Shown here: positions 9,534-16,759 of the stretch, in pieces
Numbering within the stretch: position 1 is the stretch's first letter
How the letters are laid out: each line of letters starts with the position of its first letter
Assembly: GCF_000220175.1 (NCBI RefSeq)
Contig: NZ_AFPU01000001.1
Location: forward strand, 248,001 to 312,000
Length of the DNA stretch: 64,000 nt
DNA from: Nitrosarchaeum koreense MY1
GTDB lineage: Archaea; Thermoproteota; Nitrososphaeria; Nitrososphaerales; Nitrosopumilaceae
Reading direction: 5' to 3'
Notes under the pieces: model-generated
Told to the model about the DNA's origin: nothing
Database searches by the model: none
The model's input: only the letters and a program-made list of their open reading frames with translations
Translations under genes and position numbers: made by a program

Positions 9534-9563
9534 TCTAATGAAATTTTTTATCTATTTAGACAG

Positions 9564-9573
9564 AATTTATATG
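9564..9573 (+). promoter_or_regulatory. TATA box for larC-larE-cysteine desulfurase
   Basis: AATTTATATG is centred 27 nt upstream of the larC ATG at 9596. Confidence 0.55.
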
Positions 9574-9595
9574 CATTTTTGATAATTTTTAATCT

Positions 9596-10828
9596 ATGGT
9601 AATTGTTATTGATCCTCAAATTGCAGGCATATCTGGAGATATGATTCTCTGTTCTTTAGTGGATTTAGGTGCAAATAAAACCAAAATTATTGATGGACTT
9701 AAGCAATCTGAAAAATTTCTTTCAAATTCAACCATCAAACAAATTGATTTTAAAAAAATAGATAAACATGGAATTGAATCCACTTCATTATTTTTAGAAA
9801 TTGATGAACATGTTCATGAAAGAAAAGGCACTGAAATTAAAAAAGCAATTATGGATTCTGCAAATGAGATTGGTCTTTCTAACAAAGCAAAATCCTTTGC
9901 AGAATCATGTATTGATACATTAATTTTATCTGAATCTAAAATTCATGGGCTTCCTTTTGAGTCAGTTCATTTTCACGAAGCATCTAGTATTGATACTTTG
10001 ATAGATATTGTTGGAACTGCAATAGCTATGGATGATTTAGCATTATTTGATGAAGAAATTATTTGTATGCCAATTGCTGTAGGTGGAGGAACTGTGACCT
10101 TTTCTCATGGAACCATGTCAAATCCTGCAAGTGCAATTATTCAAATCTTGAAAAATTCTAAATTATCAATTCATGGTTGCCAAGTAAAAGATGAATTAAC
10201 TACTCCTACAGGTGCTAGTATACTTGTACATCTTGCAAAAACATCAATGGATTTCTATCCTTCCATGGAAATAATCTCTGTTGGATATGGTGCAGGAAAA
10301 AAGGAATTTGATGAATTTTCTAATGTTTTAAAGATTGTAAAAGGACATCAAAAAAATAATTTTCAATTAGATTCAGTTAAAATTCTAGAAACTAATGTTG
10401 ATGATGTCTCTGGAGAAATCATGGGGAATTTAATTGAAAAAATTATGAATAAAGGTGCTAGGGATGTTTCCATTTACAATGGTATTACTAAAAAAGGAAG
10501 ACCTACAAATCTCATATCTGTAATATGTGATGATGCATCACTTCATGAAATTATGGAACTTCTGGTAATTGAAACTGGGACTTTGGGAATTCGTGTAAGT
10601 ACTTCAGATCGTTTTATTGTGCCAAGAAAAATCCATAATATCAAACTAATTTTTGATAATAATGAATTTTTAGTAAAATACAAAGTTTCATCTTTTAAAG
10701 GAAAAAATGATTTTAAAATTGAATTTGATGATTTAAAATTGATCTCAAATATCTTAAACAAGTCAATTAAGGAAACAGAATCATTGATTAGAAAAGAGAT
10801 TATGAAATTAGATGTTAATTATGACTAA
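9596..10828 (+). CDS. larC: LarC, nickel insertion protein of the nickel-pincer cofactor
   Basis: LarC is the CTP-dependent cyclometallase that inserts nickel into the pincer cofactor. Signature segments are visible: IDPQIAGISGDM at the N-terminus, VHFHEASSIDTLIDIVG (~118-135), the T-P-T-G-A segment, and in the second half ETNVDDVSGE and KKGRPTN. In Lactobacillus larC is read through a programmed frameshift as LarC1/LarC2; here it is one uninterrupted 410-residue frame. It overlaps larE by up to 17 nt. The ATG start fits the TATA spacing. Confidence 0.92.
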   Translation: MVIVIDPQIAGISGDMILCSLVDLGANKTKIIDGLKQSEKFLSNSTIKQIDFKKIDKHGIESTSLFLEIDEHVHERKGTEIKKAIMDSANEIGLSNKAKSFAESCIDTLILSESKIHGLPFESVHFHEASSIDTLIDIVGTAIAMDDLALFDEEIICMPIAVGGGTVTFSHGTMSNPASAIIQILKNSKLSIHGCQVKDELTTPTGASILVHLAKTSMDFYPSMEIISVGYGAGKKEFDEFSNVLKIVKGHQKNNFQLDSVKILETNVDDVSGEIMGNLIEKIMNKGARDVSIYNGITKKGRPTNLISVICDDASLHEIMELLVIETGTLGIRVSTSDRFIVPRKIHNIKLIFDNNEFLVKYKVSSFKGKNDFKIEFDDLKLISNILNKSIKETESLIRKEIMKLDVNYD

Positions 10829-11618
10829 ACTTGATAATCTCATTGATTGGTTTGGAACAAAGAAAAAGGTAATGATAGCTCTTTCTGGAGGTGTAGATAG
10901 TGCGCTTGTTGCTTATGCTGCATTTCAAAAATTAGGCGTATCTGCAATCGCAGTTACTGCAGACTACAAAACCTTGTCAAAAGAAGAACTAGAAACTGCC
11001 AAACAAATTTGTTCAGAAATAGGAATTCAGCAAATTCTTTTAGATTATGATGAGCTCCAAAATGAAGAATTTGTAAAGAATTCATCTGATCGTTGTTTTC
11101 ATTGTAGATTAGAATTAGGTGATCACTTAGTTAATCTTGCAAAAAAACATGATGTTGAATTAATTGTTGATGGAACTAACTTGGATGATTTAGGTGAGTA
11201 TCGTCCAGGAATTGAAGCCTTAAAAAACAATGGTATTCGAAGTCCTTTAGTAGAAACCAATTTTACCAAAAATGAGATTCGAGTAACCGCAAAACTTGTA
11301 GGATTGTCCGTATATGATAAACCATCAAATTCCTGTCTAGCCTCACGAATTCCTTGGGGCCAGAGAGTAACAAATGAAAAATTAACTAGAATTGAATTGA
11401 GTGAAACGTTTGTTAAACAAATTACAAATGTAAGACAAGTTAGAGTACGAGATCTAAACGGTATTGCAAAAATTGAAGTGGAGAAAGATGAAATATCTCT
11501 TCTTCAAGGTGATGCTTTGGAAGAAATTACTAAAAAATTAACATTGATAGGATTTCAATCCGTTAAAGTAGATCCTGATGGATATAGACCAGGAAAAATT
11601 AATGTGATTGCAGATTGA
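10812..11618 (+). CDS. larE: LarE, ATP-dependent sulfur transferase
   Basis: LarE adenylates P2CMN carboxylates and converts them to thiocarboxylates. The PP-loop SGGVDS lies at residues 25-30. C175 in 'SNSCLASRIPWG' aligns with the sacrificial-cysteine position of the Lactobacillus enzyme (C176), and a second cysteine pair, C95-x2-C98 (RCFHC), is present. Some LarE proteins use three cysteines to hold a [4Fe-4S] cluster, and this set would fit that type. The start may be the ATG at 10812 or at 10821; both overlap larC. The stop overlaps the next gene's start (TTGA), so translational coupling is likely. Confidence 0.9.
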   Translation: MLIMTKLDNLIDWFGTKKKVMIALSGGVDSALVAYAAFQKLGVSAIAVTADYKTLSKEELETAKQICSEIGIQQILLDYDELQNEEFVKNSSDRCFHCRLELGDHLVNLAKKHDVELIVDGTNLDDLGEYRPGIEALKNNGIRSPLVETNFTKNEIRVTAKLVGLSVYDKPSNSCLASRIPWGQRVTNEKLTRIELSETFVKQITNVRQVRVRDLNGIAKIEVEKDEISLLQGDALEEITKKLTLIGFQSVKVDPDGYRPGKINVIAD

Positions 11619-12772
11619 TATATCTTGACAATGCAGCATCCACACAAATTCACGATGATGTTTTAGATGCAATGCTACCATATCTTAAAGAACAATATGG
11701 TAATCCTTCATCAATACATCGTTATGGTAGATTAGCCCATAAAGCTATAGAAAAAGCTAGAAAACAAATTGCATCATTGATTAATGCAAACTCATCAGAA
11801 ATTTTCCTTACATCTGGTGGGACAGAATCTAATAACATGGCGCTTTGGGGAATTGCATCAAAAAAACCTTCTTCTAAAATAATTACTTCTTCCATTGAGC
11901 ATGATGCAATATTAGAACCGTGTAAAAAATTAGTAAAAAGTGGATTTGATGTTCTTTATTTGCCTGTTGACAATCGCGGTGTTGTCAATCTAGATACTCT
12001 GAAAAATTCTCTTTCAGATGATGTATGTCTTGTTTCAATAATGTTTGCTAATAATGAAATGGGCACAATTGAGCCAATTGCAAAAATTGCTCAACTGTGT
12101 AATGAACAAAAAATTCCATTTCATACTGATGCTGTTCAGGCTGTAGGAAAAACTCCAATTGATGTCAAGCAATTAGGTATAGATTTACTTTCTATCTCAT
12201 CTCATAAAATTAATGGACCTAAAGGTGTGGGTGCATTATACATACGAGATGGAATTGATATAGATCCCCTGATTTTAGGCGGAGGTCAAGAACATGGTTT
12301 ACGCTCAGGAACCGAAAACGTGGCAAATATTGTAGGATTTGGAAAAGCATGTGAGATTGCTAAACTCCATCTTGTTGAGAATATCTCCCACATGAAAAAA
12401 CTTCGTGATATCCTTATTGCAAAAATTGTCAATGAGATTCCATATGTTACACTTAACGGTGACATTGAAAATCGTTTACCAAATAATGCCCATTTTACTT
12501 TTCTTGGTGTTACAGGTGAAGACTTGATTATAAAACTAGATGAGTATGGTATAGCTGCATCTACTGGTTCTGCATGTTCAGTTCACACCCAAAAAGCGTC
12601 TCATGTTTTACAAGCAATGGGTTTTTCACATGAACAAATTACTGGTTCCTTAAGACTTTCCTTGGGTGTGTTTAACAACGAACAACAAATAGATGAAACA
12701 GTAAGTATCTTGAAAAAAGTAACTACTGAGTTACGTTCTGTTTCGCCATTTAAAGAAAAATATTCTTTTTGA
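11615..12772 (+). CDS. Cysteine desulfurase, NifS/IscS family
   Basis: A PLP enzyme that takes sulfur from cysteine to form a persulfide for Fe-S clusters and thio-cofactors. Visible: TSGGTESNN (67-74), HTDAVQ (170-175), the PLP lysine K198 in SISSHKINGPKG, RSGTEN (230-235) and catalytic C321 in 'STGSACS'. 385 residues, class I. The TTG start overlaps the larE stop by 4 nt, so it is co-translated with larE, suggesting sulfur supply to LarE or its cluster (inference). It may also be the general desulfurase of the cell. Confidence 0.92.
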   Translation: MIYLDNAASTQIHDDVLDAMLPYLKEQYGNPSSIHRYGRLAHKAIEKARKQIASLINANSSEIFLTSGGTESNNMALWGIASKKPSSKIITSSIEHDAILEPCKKLVKSGFDVLYLPVDNRGVVNLDTLKNSLSDDVCLVSIMFANNEMGTIEPIAKIAQLCNEQKIPFHTDAVQAVGKTPIDVKQLGIDLLSISSHKINGPKGVGALYIRDGIDIDPLILGGGQEHGLRSGTENVANIVGFGKACEIAKLHLVENISHMKKLRDILIAKIVNEIPYVTLNGDIENRLPNNAHFTFLGVTGEDLIIKLDEYGIAASTGSACSVHTQKASHVLQAMGFSHEQITGSLRLSLGVFNNEQQIDETVSILKKVTTELRSVSPFKEKYSF

Positions 12773-12779
12773 TTAAATT

Positions 12780-13577
12780 CTAAATAGGAATCTGAAATCT
12801 ATTTTTTGTAACTATTATTGTTGTTATGATTCCTACTGCTAGAATCATCACTGCAATTGTACCAAATTCTGGAATTATTGTAGTGCCTATTATTTCGATA
12901 TCTGAATCACCTTCTTCAAAATTAATTGTAATTATTCTTGAGTTTGTATTAGTTACAGTCTCTTGATATGGCACTTCTATGCCATCTATTATTATTATGA
13001 ATGTGTCATCTGTTTGATCTTGTTTTTTTGCATCAAATGCATCTCTTGGCATTTCTAAGGTGATAGATCCATCATTTTCAGATTCTATTATTACTATTAA
13101 TGCAAAGATATCTTTGTCTATGAGCATATTTTTTACAGTACCGCCATTTATAGAATAATTCACATCAAATGTGCCATAACTGCCAGCATCAACTTCAAAT
13201 ATGTCAGTTGCTATCACGTCTGATTTTGGTGAAAAATTGAATTGAGTTTCTGCAACATTATCTTCACCAAATGACGCTCTTACAGTATATTCCCCAGATT
13301 TAGCCCAATATGGACCCTCGGCAATGATTGTATATGAATAACTTCCGTCTTCTGCTACATTAAATTGTGCAACATCTACTAAATTACCTTGACTGAAAAT
13401 TTGTAATGTGATAGGGGTGCCTACTATGATGGTACTTACATTACCTGAAATTACTACCGTATCTCCTTCTTTATATGAATTAGAATTTGTTTTTATTGTG
13501 ATTAAGGACTGAGCAAAAACTGGTAGTGTGACAATCATTCCTAAAATTAAAAATACAAAAATAATTCTAGTTTTCAC
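12780..13577 (-). CDS. Secreted PEFG-tail protein (divergent member)
   Basis: Signal peptide (1-22, ending VFAQ) and an Ig-like domain with the family pattern 'T-x-x-x-S-Y-x-x-G-D-x-V-x-I-S-G', then 'AEDGSYSYTIIAEGPYW'. A second beta domain holds 'GSITLEMPRDAFDAK' and 'DGIEVPYQE'. The C-terminus has IPEFGTIAVMIL and a hydrophobic helix, the PEFG sorting tail thought to be handled by an archaeosortase-type enzyme, but its last residues (KNRFQIPI) differ from those of the three neighbours. Probably a surface-anchored protein; ligand unknown. Confidence 0.8.
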   Translation of the reverse strand: MKTRIIFVFLILGMIVTLPVFAQSLITIKTNSNSYKEGDTVVISGNVSTIIVGTPITLQIFSQGNLVDVAQFNVAEDGSYSYTIIAEGPYWAKSGEYTVRASFGEDNVAETQFNFSPKSDVIATDIFEVDAGSYGTFDVNYSINGGTVKNMLIDKDIFALIVIIESENDGSITLEMPRDAFDAKKQDQTDDTFIIIIDGIEVPYQETVTNTNSRIITINFEEGDSDIEIIGTTIIPEFGTIAVMILAVGIITTIIVTKNRFQIPI

Positions 13578-13645
13578 AAAAATTATTGTTGTACGATTGT
13601 ATATTTCCTTTACTATCCTAAAATGAAAAAATGAAAAAAGTTGTG

Positions 13646-13757
13646 AATTTAGTATCTTGGCATAATGCTTAGTTTTGACTTTGCAGATACTGCAATTATT
13701 GAGATAATTGCTACTGCTAAGATCATCACTGCAATTGTACCAAATTCTGGGATTACA
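13646..13757 (-). repeat. PEFG tail repeat, copy 1
   Basis: The ~110-nt segment encoding the last ~33 residues plus the stop codon is nearly identical to copies at 14561-14671 and 15510-15620, with about one mismatch per pair by eye. Copies 1 and 2 also match through ~20 nt beyond the stop. Confidence 0.85.
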
Positions 13758-14500
13758 AAGGTACCTATCACTTCAATTTTTTGAGCACCTGCTAAGAAGT
13801 TGACTGTGACTTGATTGTCACTGATTTCTACATCATCCCATTCTTCTCCATCTACAAGTACCATGAAGATACCATCAAGAATTGATTTGTCTGGGTTTAA
13901 TGTGAGTGTTCCATCTTCACTTGCGTTAATTCTTACGATAATTGCATTATCGTTAGAATTGATGCTTGCACCTGTTACCATTCCACCAGTAATAGTGTAT
14001 GGTACACAATAATTGCCTTTTAGATAAATTTCTGAAGAGGCACAATTATTTGAGCTACCTGAAGTTGCACCACTTAACTCAACAAGTACTTTGTTGCTTT
14101 TTGAAGCACTTCCATAGTTGACTTTAATGGTGTATGTACCATCGTGTTTCCATAATTCACCATCTGTGTTGAGAATCGTTTTAAAACTACCGTCATTTTC
14201 AGGATTTATCTGAGCAATTGTAACGACAGAATTTAATGGATTCACAACAGTAACTGTTATTGGCATTCCAGAAACATTTGCTACTTTACCGTGTACTGTA
14301 ATTTTATCACCATGTGAATAATCTGTATTATCTGTCCAAACAGACACAGGCATATCCATCAACAACATTTGTTGTGCTGCTTTTCTTCCAGCATCTGGTT
14401 CGTAACAACCTACACATGCTTGAGCATATGCTGATGATATGGTTAAAGTACCGACTGCAGTCAAAACGGCTAATAGCGCGAACGACGTACGGTTGTTCAT
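13649..14500 (-). CDS. Secreted PEFG-tail protein A
   Basis: 283 residues: signal peptide ending AYAQ, a short Cys-containing segment (CVGCYE), an Ig/MG-like domain ('DYSHGDKITVHGKV', 'PENDGSFKTIL', 'YTIKVNYG'), a Ser-rich linker with a second Cys pair, a C-terminal beta domain, and a PEFG tail ending KSKLSIMPRY. The C-terminal ~33 residues are identical or nearly so to those of the next two proteins. CxxC near the mature N-terminus could bind a metal or haem, but no H follows in CxxCH form. Likely surface-exposed; function unknown. Confidence 0.8.
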   Translation of the reverse strand: MNNRTSFALLAVLTAVGTLTISSAYAQACVGCYEPDAGRKAAQQMLLMDMPVSVWTDNTDYSHGDKITVHGKVANVSGMPITVTVVNPLNSVVTIAQINPENDGSFKTILNTDGELWKHDGTYTIKVNYGSASKSNKVLVELSGATSGSSNNCASSEIYLKGNYCVPYTITGGMVTGASINSNDNAIIVRINASEDGTLTLNPDKSILDGIFMVLVDGEEWDDVEISDNQVTVNFLAGAQKIEVIGTFVIPEFGTIAVMILAVAIISIIAVSAKSKLSIMPRY

Positions 14501-14540
14501 CTTATTTGCAAAATGAATTTGTCTCTATTTATGTATATTT

Positions 14541-14673
14541 AAAAAATGAAAAAAGTTGTAAATTTAGTATCTTGGCATAATGCTTAGTTTTGACTTTGCA
14601 GATACTGCAATTATTGAGATAATTGCTACTGCTAAGATCATCACTGCGATTGTACCAAATTCTGGGATTACAA
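14541..14673 (-). repeat. PEFG tail repeat, copy 2
   Basis: Same segment as copy 1, with identity extending into the 3' untranslated 'aaaaaatgaaaaaagttgt'. Confidence 0.85.
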
Positions 14674-15406
14674 GACCATTTTCTATTCCTACTTCAATTG
14701 AAGATTTATCATTGCCTTGTTGAGCCACAATAGTATAATTGCCATCTTGTTTCCATAATGCGCCTCCTGTTATGATCTCTTTAGTAAAGTGACCATTTGC
14801 ATTTAGATTTGGTGCAAATTGATCAACAACAATCACATTTCCATTTGGTGCAATTACTTTCAATGTAATTGAATTAGCGCTATCTGTAATGCCACTAATT
14901 TTGATTGTGTTAGATCCTGCCATTGAATTTGCTTCTTTAATCACCAGTGTTTTTCTTACTGTTTGGGTTGGTTCCACAAATCCCTTTTCTAAAGTAGATT
15001 GACTAACATTTGTTTCTGAGGTCATACCGTTTATGACTTCTACACGAAGTGACATTTTATACAATGAACTTCCATGTGGACTTTGTTCAGCTTTTATTGT
15101 ATAGAATCCATTCTCCTTCCACATTGGAACTTTAAATTCAGTAGCAAAATCACCATTTTTGTCAGGTGTTAATTGATCAATGCTGACTACATTTAGACTA
15201 GGAGAAATTACTGTAAATGTAATATCTGTAACAGATGATTTTGTATGTCCGTTAATTGATATTGTGTCAGAGCCTTCTGATGCTATAGCTGAAATTGACA
15301 TTCCTGTAGTTTGAGCAAATGCATCTTGTTGAATTGAAGTTATTGAAATTATTGACAAAACCATTACGATTAATGTCATTGATGTTGCTGAACTTTTAAA
15401 ATTCAT
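14564..15406 (-). CDS. Secreted PEFG-tail protein B
   Basis: 280 residues: signal peptide (to ~31, ending AFAQ), two copies of the family's Ig-like domain (each with 'ISG/NGH', 'VVxxDQLxPxxxG', 'WKxxGxYTIxAxQ'), and a PEFG tail ending KSKLSIMPRY. It differs from its neighbours in lacking the separate C-terminal beta domain. Own promoter region upstream, with AT-rich sequence before 15406. Likely a surface protein. Confidence 0.8.
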   Translation of the reverse strand: MNFKSSATSMTLIVMVLSIISITSIQQDAFAQTTGMSISAIASEGSDTISINGHTKSSVTDITFTVISPSLNVVSIDQLTPDKNGDFATEFKVPMWKENGFYTIKAEQSPHGSSLYKMSLRVEVINGMTSETNVSQSTLEKGFVEPTQTVRKTLVIKEANSMAGSNTIKISGITDSANSITLKVIAPNGNVIVVDQFAPNLNANGHFTKEIITGGALWKQDGNYTIVAQQGNDKSSIEVGIENGLVIPEFGTIAVMILAVAIISIIAVSAKSKLSIMPRY

Positions 15407-15509
15407 TCTAAATTGAAAACGGTTACTTGGTATTTATATACATTTTTAAAAATGATTCTGTATTATTTCTAGGGTCGATCACAAGATCTTAAAAAGAGAA
15501 AAAAAGATG

Positions 15510-15620
15510 AATTTAGTATCTTGGCATAATGCTTAGTTTTGACTTTGCAGATACTGCAATTATTGAGATAATTGCTACTGCTAAGATCATCACTGCGATT
15601 GTACCAAATTCTGGGACTAC
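15510..15620 (-). repeat. PEFG tail repeat, copy 3
   Basis: Same coding segment as copies 1 and 2; its downstream flank differs. Confidence 0.85.
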
Positions 15621-16331
15621 GGTAGTACCAATTATCTCGATTTCCTCAGCACCTGCTGGGAATTGAATTGTCAATGTTCTATCTGTAGAAGTTGTTATTT
15701 CCTCAAAGTCTACTTCTTCTCCGTCTACTAAGACAAAGAATGTATCATCTTGATCACCCATCTTTGCATCAATCAAAGCTCTAGGCAATGTAATGACAAG
15801 TGAACCGTCTTGACTTGCAGTTATTGCAATTATCAAGGAGTTTGCTTCTACATCTGGAGTGATGCTGATTAGTTTACCACCAGTTATCTTGTAACTGACC
15901 ATAAATTCAGTACCTTCTACTGCCATTTTGGTTTCTTTTGGTCCACTATCTGATGAACCTGCAAATGAGAATGTGGTTTCAGCTGTACGAGTTTGGCTTC
16001 CATAAGTTACTTCAATTGTATAAGTTCCCCCTGATCTCATTAGTGGTCCACCTACAGTAAATTCAGTACTGTATTTTTTGTCTAAACCGACATCCAATTG
16101 ATCGAGTATTACTCTATTTCCATTGGGTGCTGTTACTATGAGACTAATAGGAGTTCCAGAAAGAAGTTCTCTTACTTCTCCAGTTACTAAGACTATTTCA
16201 CCATCTTCGTATGATGTCTTGTCTGTAGTGACCGAGATTGGATTTACTATTTGTCCAAATGCTGGTGCTATTCCAATACTTGCAATAATAATTGCAGATA
16301 AGGCTAACACCGATAGATGAGTATTCATCAA
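15513..16331 (-). CDS. Secreted PEFG-tail protein C
   Basis: 272 residues: signal peptide ending AFGQ, one Ig/MG-like domain ('DKTSYEDGEIVLVTGEV', 'GTYTIEVTYGSQ'), a C-terminal beta domain ('GSLVITLPRALIDAK', 'DGEEVDFEE') resembling that of the 12780 protein, and the common PEFG tail. Minus-strand CCTTAAATAGG around 16350 is a probable TATA box. Probably anchored outside the membrane. Confidence 0.8.
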   Translation of the reverse strand: MMNTHLSVLALSAIIIASIGIAPAFGQIVNPISVTTDKTSYEDGEIVLVTGEVRELLSGTPISLIVTAPNGNRVILDQLDVGLDKKYSTEFTVGGPLMRSGGTYTIEVTYGSQTRTAETTFSFAGSSDSGPKETKMAVEGTEFMVSYKITGGKLISITPDVEANSLIIAITASQDGSLVITLPRALIDAKMGDQDDTFFVLVDGEEVDFEEITTSTDRTLTIQFPAGAEEIEIIGTTVVPEFGTIAVMILAVAIISIIAVSAKSKLSIMPRY

Positions 16332-16421
16332 TTTTACGCTCGAATTTATCCTATTTAAGGTTGTGAAAAATATTATTGACTAAAAAGAAAAAAGACTGAT
16401 TTTCGCCGAATTTCAGATTAG

Positions 16422-16432
16422 ATATATATTAA
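16422..16432 (+). promoter_or_regulatory. TATA box for the RNA polymerase operon
   Basis: ATATATATTAA lies ~80 nt before rpoH. The expected start site near 16453 leaves a ~55-nt leader, unlike the leaderless genes around it. Confidence 0.55.
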
Positions 16433-16494
16433 CCTGAGCGTGACTTTTTTTCAGTTTGTGTGTATTGTTTGCTGTTACATTTAATGTTCGTCAT

Positions 16495-16500
16495 GGAGGT
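16495..16500 (+). promoter_or_regulatory. Strong Shine-Dalgarno site of rpoH
   Basis: GGAGGT, 7 nt before the ATG at 16508. It fixes the start and contrasts with the many leaderless genes in the window. Confidence 0.75.
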
Positions 16501-16507
16501 TTTGTAG

Positions 16508-16759
16508 ATGGCAACTAAGAAAAATCAGGTTTTAGTGCCTGACCATATTTATGTGCCAAAACATGAAATTATTTCAAAACAAGAAGCTGAAGATGTCCTA
16601 AAAAAATATAATTGTAAACCCACAGAATTACCATTGATTTTTGTAAACGATCCTGCAATATTGGGACTTGGTGTAAAACCAGGCGATATGATAAAAATCA
16701 CAAGAAAGAGTCCTACTGCTGGTGAGAGCCTTTACTACAGATATGTGGTGGAAGTTTAA
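16508..16759 (+). CDS. rpoH: DNA-directed RNA polymerase subunit H (Rpo5)
   Basis: Archaeal counterpart of the C-terminal domain of eukaryotic Rpb5, part of the polymerase jaw. 83 residues, with VPKHEIISKQEAEDVL, LPLIFVNDPAI, LGVKPGDMIKI and the final YYRYVVE, all family-typical. A strong ribosome-binding site precedes it, and it abuts rpoB with no gap. First gene of the rpo operon. Confidence 0.95.
   Translation: MATKKNQVLVPDHIYVPKHEIISKQEAEDVLKKYNCKPTELPLIFVNDPAILGLGVKPGDMIKITRKSPTAGESLYYRYVVEV

Noticed and set aside
13646-15620. Insertion sequence ends as the cause of the shared PEFG segments
   Set aside because: The copies are direct, include coding sequence and stop codon, and there is no transposase or terminal inverted repeat.
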